Shown: positions 16,745 to 24,654 of the stretch, piece by piece
Numbering within the stretch: position 1 is the first letter of the stretch
Layout of the letters: each line of letters starts with the position of its first letter
DNA from: Clostridium sp. OM02-18AC
GTDB lineage: Bacteria; Bacillota; Clostridia; Lachnospirales; Lachnospiraceae
Direction of reading: 5' to 3'
Assembly (NCBI RefSeq): GCF_003481825.1
Contig: NZ_QULW01000007.1
Location: 62,001-126,000 of the forward strand
DNA: 64,000 nt
Position numbers and translations under genes: made by a program
Notes under the pieces: generated by a model
What the model was told of the DNA's origin: nothing
Databases searched by the model: none
What the model saw: the letters and a program-made list of their open reading frames with translations, nothing else

Positions 16745-17803
16745 TTACGGCTCTTTTTCCTGCAAACAGATATAGCGGATATACGAAGCATAAAGTGCCA
16801 TCAGATCATACGCATCATTTAAATCTTTCCCGCACAGCTCTTTGATCCGGCGGATCCGGTAAGGGATGCTGTTGCGATGGACATGCAGTTTGGCGCTCAG
16901 CTTCTGGATGTCTCCGCTGCACTGAATGTAGGAGACAACCGTTTCTGCTAACTGGGCACTGGAACCTTTTTCTTTCAGAATGGAAAAATCATGCTCCAGC
17001 CCTGGTATGTCAGCGTGACTGAGTACCAGGGCAGTTTTCATATAATCATAGTCGTAACACCCAAGGTCAGGAAACAGAAGCTGACCGAGTGAGAGACATT
17101 CGCGCGCAAGGGCACAGCCGGCAGAAAGGTTTTTCTGATTTTTGCAGAACGCAGCCGGAAATTTGGAAAGCACGGCAAGGAGTCGGTGAAATCGTTTGTC
17201 GTAGCCCGGCTCCTCTTTGATTAAGATCAGTTGCGTATCGGGAGAGAGGGAAACCATGGCATCTTTCTCATCAAGAAGATTTTGGATCATGGGGATGAGC
17301 ACGGGAAATGTTTCCGATTGCGGCTGAAAAACAAGCATGGTGTGCGGTGACAGAATCTGGAAGCCAAATTCTTCGCCGCGTTTTTGAAATGCTTCACTGT
17401 ACGGAGGCTGCATATGGAGCCATTCAAACAGAAACTGGTCGCGTTCTTTGGTTTGTGCCTGGACATTTCTGGAATTCAGCAGTTCTTCATACATCAGCTC
17501 CACAGCAGAACTTAAGATGGTTGCCTGTCTGAGAGAATCAGAAGCAGCAGAAGGAAGAACCAGCGCACCGATCCGGCTGTTCTGATAGCGCAGCGGTGCG
17601 GCGGCACCGGAAAACTGTCCGGGTTCCAGGGAAGAGGCGGGACCATTATGGTTCAGGCACTGGATGGCGAGGAGGTTTAAAGATCCGATCTGATCCGGGC
17701 TTGTGGATGCAACAACGCGTCCGCTGGCATCGCAGATCAGCAGTCCGTCAGGCGTGTGCTCTTTCAGTTTTGCGGCGATCTGATTCATGATGGTCATGTC
17801 CAA
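16745..17803 (-). CDS. CdaR/PucR-type transcriptional regulator
   Basis: 352 residues. A central GGDEF-like fold region is followed by the C-terminal PucR/CdaR helix-turn-helix (LSAKLHVHRNSIPYRIRRIKE, residues roughly 310-330), with a PAS-like N-terminus (DGLLICDASGRVVAS). The family activates catabolic operons for sugar diacids, purines or peptides. TTG 17803 follows GGAGGAGGG at good spacing; ATG 17797 is the alternative. It is divergent from the peptidase-transporter-amidohydrolase genes and is their likely regulator. Confidence 0.85.
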   Translation of the reverse strand: MDMTIMNQIAAKLKEHTPDGLLICDASGRVVASTSPDQIGSLNLLAIQCLNHNGPASSLEPGQFSGAAAPLRYQNSRIGALVLPSAASDSLRQATILSSAVELMYEELLNSRNVQAQTKERDQFLFEWLHMQPPYSEAFQKRGEEFGFQILSPHTMLVFQPQSETFPVLIPMIQNLLDEKDAMVSLSPDTQLILIKEEPGYDKRFHRLLAVLSKFPAAFCKNQKNLSAGCALARECLSLGQLLFPDLGCYDYDYMKTALVLSHADIPGLEHDFSILKEKGSSAQLAETVVSYIQCSGDIQKLSAKLHVHRNSIPYRIRRIKELCGKDLNDAYDLMALYASYIRYICLQEKEP

Positions 17804-17902
17804 GAAAATCCCTCCTCCGTGTTTTTATACTATTATAATAAAATAATAGAAAAAAACAAGGAAAATGAGAACGATATTTATGCATTTGCACAAAAATAGA
17901 GA

Positions 17903-17934
17903 AAAAAACTACTGGATTTAACCAATAGTTTTTT
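17903..17934. promoter_or_regulatory. 32-bp palindrome, candidate operator
   Basis: Arms AAAAAACTACTGG and CCAATAGTTTTTT match at 12 of 13 positions around a 6-nt centre. It lies in the divergent spacer between the CdaR-type gene and the M20 gene, so an operator is plausible. It could also act as a weak terminator because T-runs flank it. Confidence 0.5.
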
Positions 17935-17970
17935 CGCTGGCCCGGTGCTAAAATCTTCATAGGGCAATGA

Positions 17971-19089
17971 TTGGGAAAGGAGGTATACAAAATCGAAGGA
18001 ACCGTTGCACGTTTTATGCGATATGCAGACTGCGGAAGTGAAACGCATCATGAACGCGCATTCTGCGAGTATATGGAACAGGAACTAAATGCCATGGGAA
18101 TTGCGTTTGAGCGTCAGCTTCTGGACAGCCAGGTGGTTACGGATGGATGGAATATTCTGGCGAAGATACCAGGGCAGAGTGACAAAAAGCCGCTGCTATT
18201 TGTTCTTCATCTGGATACCGTAGCACCAGGCAGTCAGGTGAAATCCTATGTAAAAGATGGGAAAATTTACAGTGCCGGAAACAGTGTCCTGGGGGCAGAT
18301 GGAAAACTTGCGATTGCCCTGGTTATGGAAGCGTTGGCAGAACTGAAGGAAAAGAAGGAAGCGTTCCGACCGGTAGAGCTTTTGTTCACGGTATGTCAGG
18401 AACTGGGGTCTCATGGGGCAAAGTTTGCGGATTATTCGCATGTGGAAAGTGAAGAAGCACTGATACCAGACCATTATATTACTGGAGAAATATTGCTTTG
18501 CACACCATCCAGACATTTTATTCATGTAGAACTGATGGGACAGGGAGCCCATGTTATAAGAAAAAATGAACCTGGCGTGAATGCTTTGGCTGCTGCCGTT
18601 GAGATCCTTCATCAGATTCCCATGGGGCAGGTGGACGAAAATCTCCGGATCAATGTATTTGACCTGGTTTCCCTGTCACCGTCCAATGCAGTTCCGGGTC
18701 ATGCCCGTTTCGACATGGAGATTCGCACATTTGGTTCTGAAAAATGGGAACAGGTTTCCGCGGATATGTTTCGGATCATGGAAGATACCGCAAAAAGAAC
18801 CGGCTGCCGCTGTAACATCAGCACGGAATGCGATTTCCCGGAGTCTGATTTTTCCGTTAATGAGGATATGCTGAAACGTCTGGAAAACATTTATGCCAGC
18901 GTTGGAATTCCCATGAAGCGGACGAGATCGTTTGGGGTCATGGATGCGACCTGCACACAGCAGATTGGGATCCGCAGCATTCCGATCGGACTTTCCATTT
19001 ATCATTCGCATAGTGCCGGTGAATATGTCGTCATTGAGGAAATGGAGAACATGTTACAGCTGATAAAGCAGATTCTGAAAGAATTCTGA
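17971..19089 (+). CDS. M20 PepT-like protein with altered catalytic residue
   Basis: Resembles tripeptidase-T-like M20 enzymes. The metal and catalytic motif HLDTVAPG (His80, Asp82) and the bridging Asp110 in LGADGK are kept, but the usual Glu-Glu pair reads Gln143-Glu144 (TVCQELGSHGA), replacing the general base. Numbering is from TTG 17971. The dimerisation domain (GQGAHV onward) and a C-terminal His (YHSHSAGEY) are present. The start is odd: AAAGGAGG (17976-17983) stands 8 bases before an ATC at 17992, and no ATG, GTG or TTG fits that ribosome site. It may be inactive, altered in specificity, or a regulatory subunit. Confidence 0.78.
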   Translation: MGKEVYKIEGTVARFMRYADCGSETHHERAFCEYMEQELNAMGIAFERQLLDSQVVTDGWNILAKIPGQSDKKPLLFVLHLDTVAPGSQVKSYVKDGKIYSAGNSVLGADGKLAIALVMEALAELKEKKEAFRPVELLFTVCQELGSHGAKFADYSHVESEEALIPDHYITGEILLCTPSRHFIHVELMGQGAHVIRKNEPGVNALAAAVEILHQIPMGQVDENLRINVFDLVSLSPSNAVPGHARFDMEIRTFGSEKWEQVSADMFRIMEDTAKRTGCRCNISTECDFPESDFSVNEDMLKRLENIYASVGIPMKRTRSFGVMDATCTQQIGIRSIPIGLSIYHSHSAGEYVVIEEMENMLQLIKQILKEF

Positions 19090-19116
19090 CTGCTTTACAG
19101 TAGAAAGGGGAAAAAC

Positions 19117-20514
19117 ATGAGTAAAGACACAAAAAAAGCATCCCGCACCATGAACCCGTTTATTCCGCTGGTCATCATGGTGATCTTATGTACCATCGTA
19201 TCGTATTTTGTGAAACCTGGTGCTTACGACCGTGAAACCGTGGATGGCGTGACCCGGGTGCTTGCAGACAGTTACCATGCGGTAGACCGGACGCCGGTAT
19301 CGATTTTTCAGATGTTCCGTTCGATTCCGGAAGGCATGACAGCAACCGCAAATATGATGTTCTGTATCATGATCATCGGCGGTGTTGTAGAAATCTATAA
19401 GCGCACGGATACCGTTGGCGCAGCCATCAACAGCGTGCTGAAGGCATCCGAAAAGCTCAGCAGCCAGGTGATCATCGCGATTGTCATGATCGTCTTCTTT
19501 ATCCTGGGCGGTATCCTGGGATGGAGCGAACATATCATTCCGTTCGTACCGATCATCATTTCCCTGGCATTATCCCTGGGGTACGATTCCCTGGTTGGTA
19601 TGGCAATCTCTGGTTTTGCCTGCCTGATCAGTTTTGCGGTAGCACCGTTTAACATGTTTACTGTAGGTGTTTCCCATACCATCGCAGAACTGCCGATGTT
19701 CTCCGGATGGGAACTTCGTTTCCCGGCTCTGTTCTGTGTCTGGATCTTAAGCCTGGTCTGGACGATGCGCTATGCGAAAAAAGTAAAGGCGGATCCGTCT
19801 AAGAGTCTGGTCAAAAACATTGATACTTCTTCCCTCCGCATTCCGGTAGATCCGAACCTGAAATTTGATGCGCCGAAGAAGGTTTCTGCCCTGGTACTTC
19901 TGGTTACGATCCTGGTTACCATCTACGGCATCCTGAACTTAAAGTGGTCTTACACCGAGATGGCAACCGTATTCTTAATGGGTGCCCTGATTGTATGCGT
20001 GGTAAACCGCGTTGGAATGAGCGATGGCATCAACATGATCCTGGATGGATGCCGCGGCGCATTTGCCGGTGCCCTGATCATTGGTATTGCAAGATCCGTA
20101 CAGTGGACCATGACTACCGGCGGTCTGGTAGATCCGCTGGTACACAGCCTTTCCGGTCTGATGAACGGCGCATCTGCTTATGTCAGCGCAGTCGGCATGT
20201 TTATCGTGAACTTCTTCATCAATGCACTGATCCCGTCCGGATCCGGTCAGGCAACTGCAGTGATGCCGATCATGGTTCCGCTTGCAGATATGCTTCATAT
20301 TACCAGACAGACTGCAGTTATGGCATTCCAGTTTGGTGATGGTATCTCCAATACCTTCTGGTTTACCAACGGAACCCTGTTAATTTACCTGTCCCTGGCA
20401 AAAGTGCCGTTAAAGAGCTGGTATAAATTTATTCTGCCGTTACAGGGCATGTTCCTGGTAATGCAGCTGGTATTCCTGTACATTGCGGTAGCAATCGGAT
20501 ATGGTCCGTTCTAA
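19117..20514 (+). CDS. YfcC/DcuC-family membrane carrier
   Basis: 465 residues, about 11-12 hydrophobic helices, of the C4-dicarboxylate/arginine-ornithine carrier superfamily (YfcC type). Typical stretches are NPFIPLVIMVILCTIVSYFV at the N-terminus, GWSEHIIPFVPIIISLALSL mid-protein, and the conserved LIPSGSGQATAVMPIMVPL near residue 370. Set between two M20 genes, it probably imports the peptide, N-acyl amino acid or amide they hydrolyse. ATG 19117 follows AGAAAGGGG. Confidence 0.85.
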   Translation: MSKDTKKASRTMNPFIPLVIMVILCTIVSYFVKPGAYDRETVDGVTRVLADSYHAVDRTPVSIFQMFRSIPEGMTATANMMFCIMIIGGVVEIYKRTDTVGAAINSVLKASEKLSSQVIIAIVMIVFFILGGILGWSEHIIPFVPIIISLALSLGYDSLVGMAISGFACLISFAVAPFNMFTVGVSHTIAELPMFSGWELRFPALFCVWILSLVWTMRYAKKVKADPSKSLVKNIDTSSLRIPVDPNLKFDAPKKVSALVLLVTILVTIYGILNLKWSYTEMATVFLMGALIVCVVNRVGMSDGINMILDGCRGAFAGALIIGIARSVQWTMTTGGLVDPLVHSLSGLMNGASAYVSAVGMFIVNFFINALIPSGSGQATAVMPIMVPLADMLHITRQTAVMAFQFGDGISNTFWFTNGTLLIYLSLAKVPLKSWYKFILPLQGMFLVMQLVFLYIAVAIGYGPF

Positions 20515-20621
20515 AAATAAGAACGGAGTGATGAAAACACCGGCTTACTTCACTGCAGGGCATGCGTGCAGACTGTAGCGAAGTGAGCCGTGTATAAAGT
20601 GTGGAGAGGAGCGCGTACTTT

Positions 20622-21791
20622 ATGAACGTAATGGAAGAAGTATTAAAACAGAAAGAGTATACAATCTCCATGCGCCGGATGTTTCACCGTCATCCGGAAC
20701 TGAGCATGAAGGAGAACGGTACCGCTAAGCGGATCCGTGCAGAACTGGACAAGATGGGAATCCCATACGAAACCGTAGGGGAAACCGGAACCATCGCAAC
20801 CCTGAAAGGAAAGAAAGACCATCCGGTTATCGGTCTGCGCTGTGACATTGATGCGCTTCCGATCACGGAGGTGAAGAATCTGGAATTCAAATCCGAAAAC
20901 CCGGGCGTTATGCATGCATGTGGTCATGACGGACATATCAGCATGCTGCTGACGGCGGCAAAGGTTCTTTCGGAACATCGCGATGAACTAAACTGTACCG
21001 TAAAATTCATCTTCCAGCCGGCAGAAGAGCAGATGAACGGAGCACTTCAGATTTTAAACTCCGGAAAGCTGGGAGAGCTGGATACGGTAGCAGGAATGCA
21101 TATTTTCCCGTACTTAAAGACCGGAACCATTTCGGTGGATCCGGGACCGCGTTATACTTCAGCAGGTTTTATGAATATTAAGATCATCGGACACAGTGGA
21201 CATGGTGCCATGCCGCAGTATTCCGTTGACCCGATCTATGTAGGCGCCAAGGTGATCGATGCGCTGCAGAGCCTGGTCAGCAGGGAAACCAATCCGATGG
21301 ATACGGTTGTGGTCAGCATCTGTACGTTCCATGCAGGAACTCTGGCGAACATTATCGCAGAGACAGCCGAGATGAGCGGAACCGTCCGCACGTTTAACCC
21401 GGAATTGCAGAAAAAACTTCCAGGTATGATCGAGCGGGTGATCAAGAGCACCTGTGAGGCTTACCGTGCGTCGTATGAACTGGATTATTATACCGATATC
21501 CCGGCCACGATCAACGATAAGCATTGCAGTGAGATTGCTGAAGAATCCGTAAAGAAGATCCTGGGCGAAGAGGGTGTCATCCATTATGAGGGCACACCGG
21601 GCGGCGAAGATTTCTCTTATTTCCTGGAAAAATTCCCGGGCGTGTATGCGTTTATCGGGTGCAGAAACGAGGAAAAAGACTGCTGCTATCCGCTGCATCA
21701 TGAGCGCTTTGATCTCGATGAGGAGGCATTGCCAAATGGTGCTGCATTTTATGTGCAGTATCTTCTGGACGCGCAGGAGAAGTTTGGCTGA
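20622..21791 (+). CDS. M20D amidohydrolase (hippurate/N-acyl amino acid hydrolase type)
   Basis: 389 residues. Family motifs: RMFHRHPELSMKE near the start, CDIDALPITE, MHACGHDGHISMLL, and FQPAEEQMNGA (catalytic Glu pair). The C-terminal PGGEDFSYFLEKFPG supplies the last ligand region. Such enzymes cleave N-acetyl, N-benzoyl or aminobenzoyl amides of amino acids. ATG 20622 follows GAGAGGAG; an in-frame GTG at 20601 adds seven residues. Last gene of the CdaR-linked cluster. Confidence 0.9.
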   Translation: MNVMEEVLKQKEYTISMRRMFHRHPELSMKENGTAKRIRAELDKMGIPYETVGETGTIATLKGKKDHPVIGLRCDIDALPITEVKNLEFKSENPGVMHACGHDGHISMLLTAAKVLSEHRDELNCTVKFIFQPAEEQMNGALQILNSGKLGELDTVAGMHIFPYLKTGTISVDPGPRYTSAGFMNIKIIGHSGHGAMPQYSVDPIYVGAKVIDALQSLVSRETNPMDTVVVSICTFHAGTLANIIAETAEMSGTVRTFNPELQKKLPGMIERVIKSTCEAYRASYELDYYTDIPATINDKHCSEIAEESVKKILGEEGVIHYEGTPGGEDFSYFLEKFPGVYAFIGCRNEEKDCCYPLHHERFDLDEEALPNGAAFYVQYLLDAQEKFG

Positions 21792-21810
21792 TGTTCACGG
21801 ACAGAAATTT

Positions 21811-21857
21811 TCTGAATCAGCGGACATGTCACGGGTGACTTGGCAGTCCATGCGAAA
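21811..21857 (-). repeat. Post-terminator dispersed element, copy 5 (divergent)
   Basis: On the minus strand it reads TTTCGCATGG, a diverged middle, then ATGTCCGCTGATTCAG. It lies just 3' of the efp terminator on the efp strand, the same arrangement as the other copies. Sequence match is limited to both ends. Confidence 0.45.
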
Positions 21858-21873
21858 GTATGATGTATCAATA

Positions 21874-21911
21874 AAAAAGAGGCGGTTCCTGAAACAGGAA
21901 TCGCCTCTTTT
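21874..21911 (-). terminator. Bidirectional intrinsic terminator between the M20D gene and efp
   Basis: AAAAAAGAGGCGGTTCCTG pairs with CAGGAATCGCCTCTTTT; A- and T-runs flank both sides, so it can stop both convergent transcripts. Confidence 0.88.
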
Positions 21912-21969
21912 CAATTCTTTTCCGTGCGCCCTGCGGCGCGTGTTTTAAGATCGGAAACGGTACAGCGTA

Positions 21970-22527
21970 TTAAACTCTGGACAGATACTCACCGGTACGG
22001 GTGTCGATCTTGATCTTATCACCGTTGTCAACGAACAGCGGAACGTATACGGTTGCGCCAGTCTCAACGGTTGCCGGCTTGGTAGCGCCCTGTGCGGTAT
22101 CGCCCTTGAAGCCCGGCTCGGTGTTGGTGATCTCGAGCTCTACGAATAACGGCGGCTCTACGGAGAATACTTTACCGTTGTAAGAGCAGATCTTAACAAC
22201 CTCATTCTCCTTAACGAACTTTAATGCATCACCGATCACGTCTGCTGCGAGAGCCATCTGCTCGTAGTTCTCCATGTTCATGAAGTTGTACAGATCGCCA
22301 TCTTCATACAGATACTGCATATCTACACGGTCGATTCTTGCAGACGGGAACTTCTCGGTCGGACGGAAGGTTCTCTCTACTACGGAACCGGTCATAACAT
22401 TTTTGATTTTGGTTCTTACGAAAGCAGCACCCTTACCCGGTTTTACATGCTGGAACTCTACGATCTGGTATACGTTACCCTCGATTTCCAGAGTAATGCC
22501 GTTTCTAAAATCACCTGCTGAAATCAT
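21970..22527 (-). CDS. efp: Elongation factor P
   Basis: 185 residues, three beta-barrel domains. EF-P binds between the P and E sites and rescues ribosomes stalled at polyproline. The N-terminal domain shows the conserved VKPGKGAAFVRTK loop, whose Lys is the usual modification site; the C-terminal signature TVETGATVYVPLFVDNGDKI and GEYLSRV end are typical. ATG at 22527 follows AAGGAGGAA. It has its own promoter and terminator. Confidence 0.96.
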   Translation of the reverse strand: MISAGDFRNGITLEIEGNVYQIVEFQHVKPGKGAAFVRTKIKNVMTGSVVERTFRPTEKFPSARIDRVDMQYLYEDGDLYNFMNMENYEQMALAADVIGDALKFVKENEVVKICSYNGKVFSVEPPLFVELEITNTEPGFKGDTAQGATKPATVETGATVYVPLFVDNGDKIKIDTRTGEYLSRV

Positions 22528-22572
22528 GTGATATTCCTCCTTGAATTTGCGTACTCGCGATTAATCTACTAT

Positions 22573-22601
22573 ATTCTATACTAAAAGCCTGTATTTTTCA
22601 A
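22573..22601 (-). promoter_or_regulatory. Promoter of efp
   Basis: On the minus strand: TTGAAA (22601-22596), 17-bp spacer, TAGAAT (22578-22573), 46 bp before the start codon. Confidence 0.7.
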
Positions 22602-22630
22602 CTGTTTTTTGGGCTTAATCCGCCCTTTTC

Positions 22631-22659
22631 TTGCATTTTATAGCAGAATCGGATATAAT
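22631..22659 (+). promoter_or_regulatory. Promoter of argS
   Basis: TTGCAT (22631-22636), 17-bp spacer, TATAAT (22654-22659), 50 bp before the GTG start. No T-box was recognised in the short leader. Confidence 0.75.
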
Positions 22660-22708
22660 AATAGTTCAGAAAAACGAGGAAAAGAAACCAATCAAAGGAG
22701 AAATCAAG

Positions 22709-24475
22709 GTGAAGAGAATTCTGGATCTGATCGCAGACGAGATGAAGTCTGCATTTACCGCCTGTGGCTACGATGCGTCTTATGCAAAGGTTGTCTTATC
22801 CAACCGCCCGGACTTATGTGAGTACCAGTGCAACGGTGCTATGGCTGCAGCCAAGGCTTATAAAAAGAAACCCATCGACATTGCAAATGAGGTGGTAGAG
22901 AAGTTAAACGGCGACAACATGTTTTCCGAGATCAATGCCGTGATGCCGGGCTTCATCAACATCCGCTTGAATGCAGCTTATCTTGCTGATTACATGAATG
23001 GCATGGCAAAGGAAGAAAAGCTTGGTGTGGAGGAAGAAGGCCACGGTGAGACCATCATTGTGGACTACGGCGGAGCCAACGTGGCAAAGCCGCTGCATGT
23101 CGGCCATCTGCGTTCTGCTGTTATTGGTGAAAGCGTAAAGCGCATGGGCCGCTACTTAGGCTACAATATGATTGGTGACGTACATCTGGGTGACTGGGGC
23201 CTGCAGATGGGCCTCATTATCGAGGAACTGCGTGACCGTAAGCCGGATCTTGTATATTTCGATGAAACCTATACCGGAGAGTATCCGTCCGAGCCGCCGT
23301 TTACCATCAGCGAGCTGGAGGATATTTACCCGACCGCAAGCGGAAAGTCCAAGGTGGATGAGGCATTTAAGGAGCGCGCGCAGACCGCAACCTTCAAGCT
23401 TCAGAAAGGTTATCCGCCGTACACTGCCATCTGGAAACATATCATGAAGGTTTCTCTGGCAGATTTAAAGAAAAACTATGGCAATCTGGATGTTCATTTT
23501 GAACTCTGGAAAGGCGAGAGCGACGCTGAGGAGTACATTCCGTGGCTGATCCAGGATCTGCAGGACAAGGGTCTGGCGTACGAGAGCCAGGGCGCCCTGG
23601 TTGTAGATGTAACTGAGCCGACTGACTCCAAGGAACTGCCGCCGTGTATCGTGCGTAAGTCTGACGGAGCTGCCCTGTACGCAACCTCTGATCTGGGAAC
23701 GATCCTGGAGCGTGAGAAGGACTTCCAGCCGGTAAAATACATTTATGTTGCAGACAAACGTCAGGAGCTTCACTTTAAGCAGGTCTTCCGTGTAGCGAAG
23801 AAGGCTGGATATGTAAAACCGGAAACCCCGATGGTTCATATCGGTTTTGGTACCATGAACGGCAAGGATGGAAAACCGTTTAAGACCAGAGACGGTGGTG
23901 TCATGCGTCTGGAGCACCTCATTGCAGATATCAATGCAGCTGTTTATGACCGTATCATGGAAAACCGCAGCATGGATGAGGAAGAGGCAAAGGAGACCGC
24001 AAAGATCGTCGGCCTTGCTGCTTTAAAATATGGTGACTTATCCAACCAGGCAGCAAAGGATTACATTTTTGATATCGACCGCTTTATCTCCTTCGAGGGA
24101 AATACCGGTCCATACATCCTGTATACCATCGTCCGCATCAAATCCATTCTGGGCAAATACGAGGCACAGAATCCGGACGCAAAGGCAGACACCATTCTCC
24201 CGGCAGCCAGTGATGCAGAAAAAGCCCTGATGCTGGAACTGTCCAAATACAACGATGTGATGGAAAATGCATTCGCAGAGACTGCACCGCACAAGATCTG
24301 TCAGTACATCTTCGACCTGTCCAATGCCTTCAACAGCTTCTACCATGATACCCGTATCCTGGCAGAAGAGGATAAGGAGCGTCAGGCAAGCTGGATTGCC
24401 CTCATCACTCTGGTAAAACGCGTTCTGGAGGCATGCATTCAGGTACTGGGATTTAAGGCACCGGAACGGATGTAA
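22709..24475 (+). CDS. argS: Arginine-tRNA ligase (GTG start)
   Basis: Charges tRNA-Arg. Class I signature HVGHLRSAVIGES (HIGH-type) near residue 132, preceded by VDYGGANVAKPL; the C-terminal DALR anticodon-binding domain begins near residue 470 (FEGNTGPYILYTIVRIKSIL). 588 residues. GTG 22709 follows AAAGGAG (22694-22700) at normal spacing; the frame is open upstream to 22631 but only across the promoter. The gene appears monocistronic. Confidence 0.95.
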   Translation: MKRILDLIADEMKSAFTACGYDASYAKVVLSNRPDLCEYQCNGAMAAAKAYKKKPIDIANEVVEKLNGDNMFSEINAVMPGFINIRLNAAYLADYMNGMAKEEKLGVEEEGHGETIIVDYGGANVAKPLHVGHLRSAVIGESVKRMGRYLGYNMIGDVHLGDWGLQMGLIIEELRDRKPDLVYFDETYTGEYPSEPPFTISELEDIYPTASGKSKVDEAFKERAQTATFKLQKGYPPYTAIWKHIMKVSLADLKKNYGNLDVHFELWKGESDAEEYIPWLIQDLQDKGLAYESQGALVVDVTEPTDSKELPPCIVRKSDGAALYATSDLGTILEREKDFQPVKYIYVADKRQELHFKQVFRVAKKAGYVKPETPMVHIGFGTMNGKDGKPFKTRDGGVMRLEHLIADINAAVYDRIMENRSMDEEEAKETAKIVGLAALKYGDLSNQAAKDYIFDIDRFISFEGNTGPYILYTIVRIKSILGKYEAQNPDAKADTILPAASDAEKALMLELSKYNDVMENAFAETAPHKICQYIFDLSNAFNSFYHDTRILAEEDKERQASWIALITLVKRVLEACIQVLGFKAPERM

Positions 24476-24494
24476 CGTTACAGCAGTGACATGC

Positions 24495-24641
24495 GCCAGG
24501 AAACAAGAGAGACAGGCGTGTGAGCTTGCTCACAAAGCAGGTCTCTGTTGTTTTCTGGCATAGGGCGAAGCCCGCGCAGCGAGATGAAGCGAAGTGAAAT
24601 CGAGCTGGGGTATGTCATCTATAGGGCGAAGCCCGCGCAGC
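24495..24641 (+). repeat. Large hairpin with duplicated ATAGGGCGAAGCCC tail
   Basis: Arms 24495-24513 and 24541-24559 match at 17 of 19 positions; inside lies a second GTGAGC/GCTCAC stem. The 21-nt ATAGGGCGAAGCCCGCGCAGC follows at 24560-24580 and again at 24621-24641; the second copy runs into the ribosome site of the SNF2 gene. Same family as the element at 8412. Confidence 0.75.
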
Positions 24642-24654
24642 AAGGAGGCATTAT

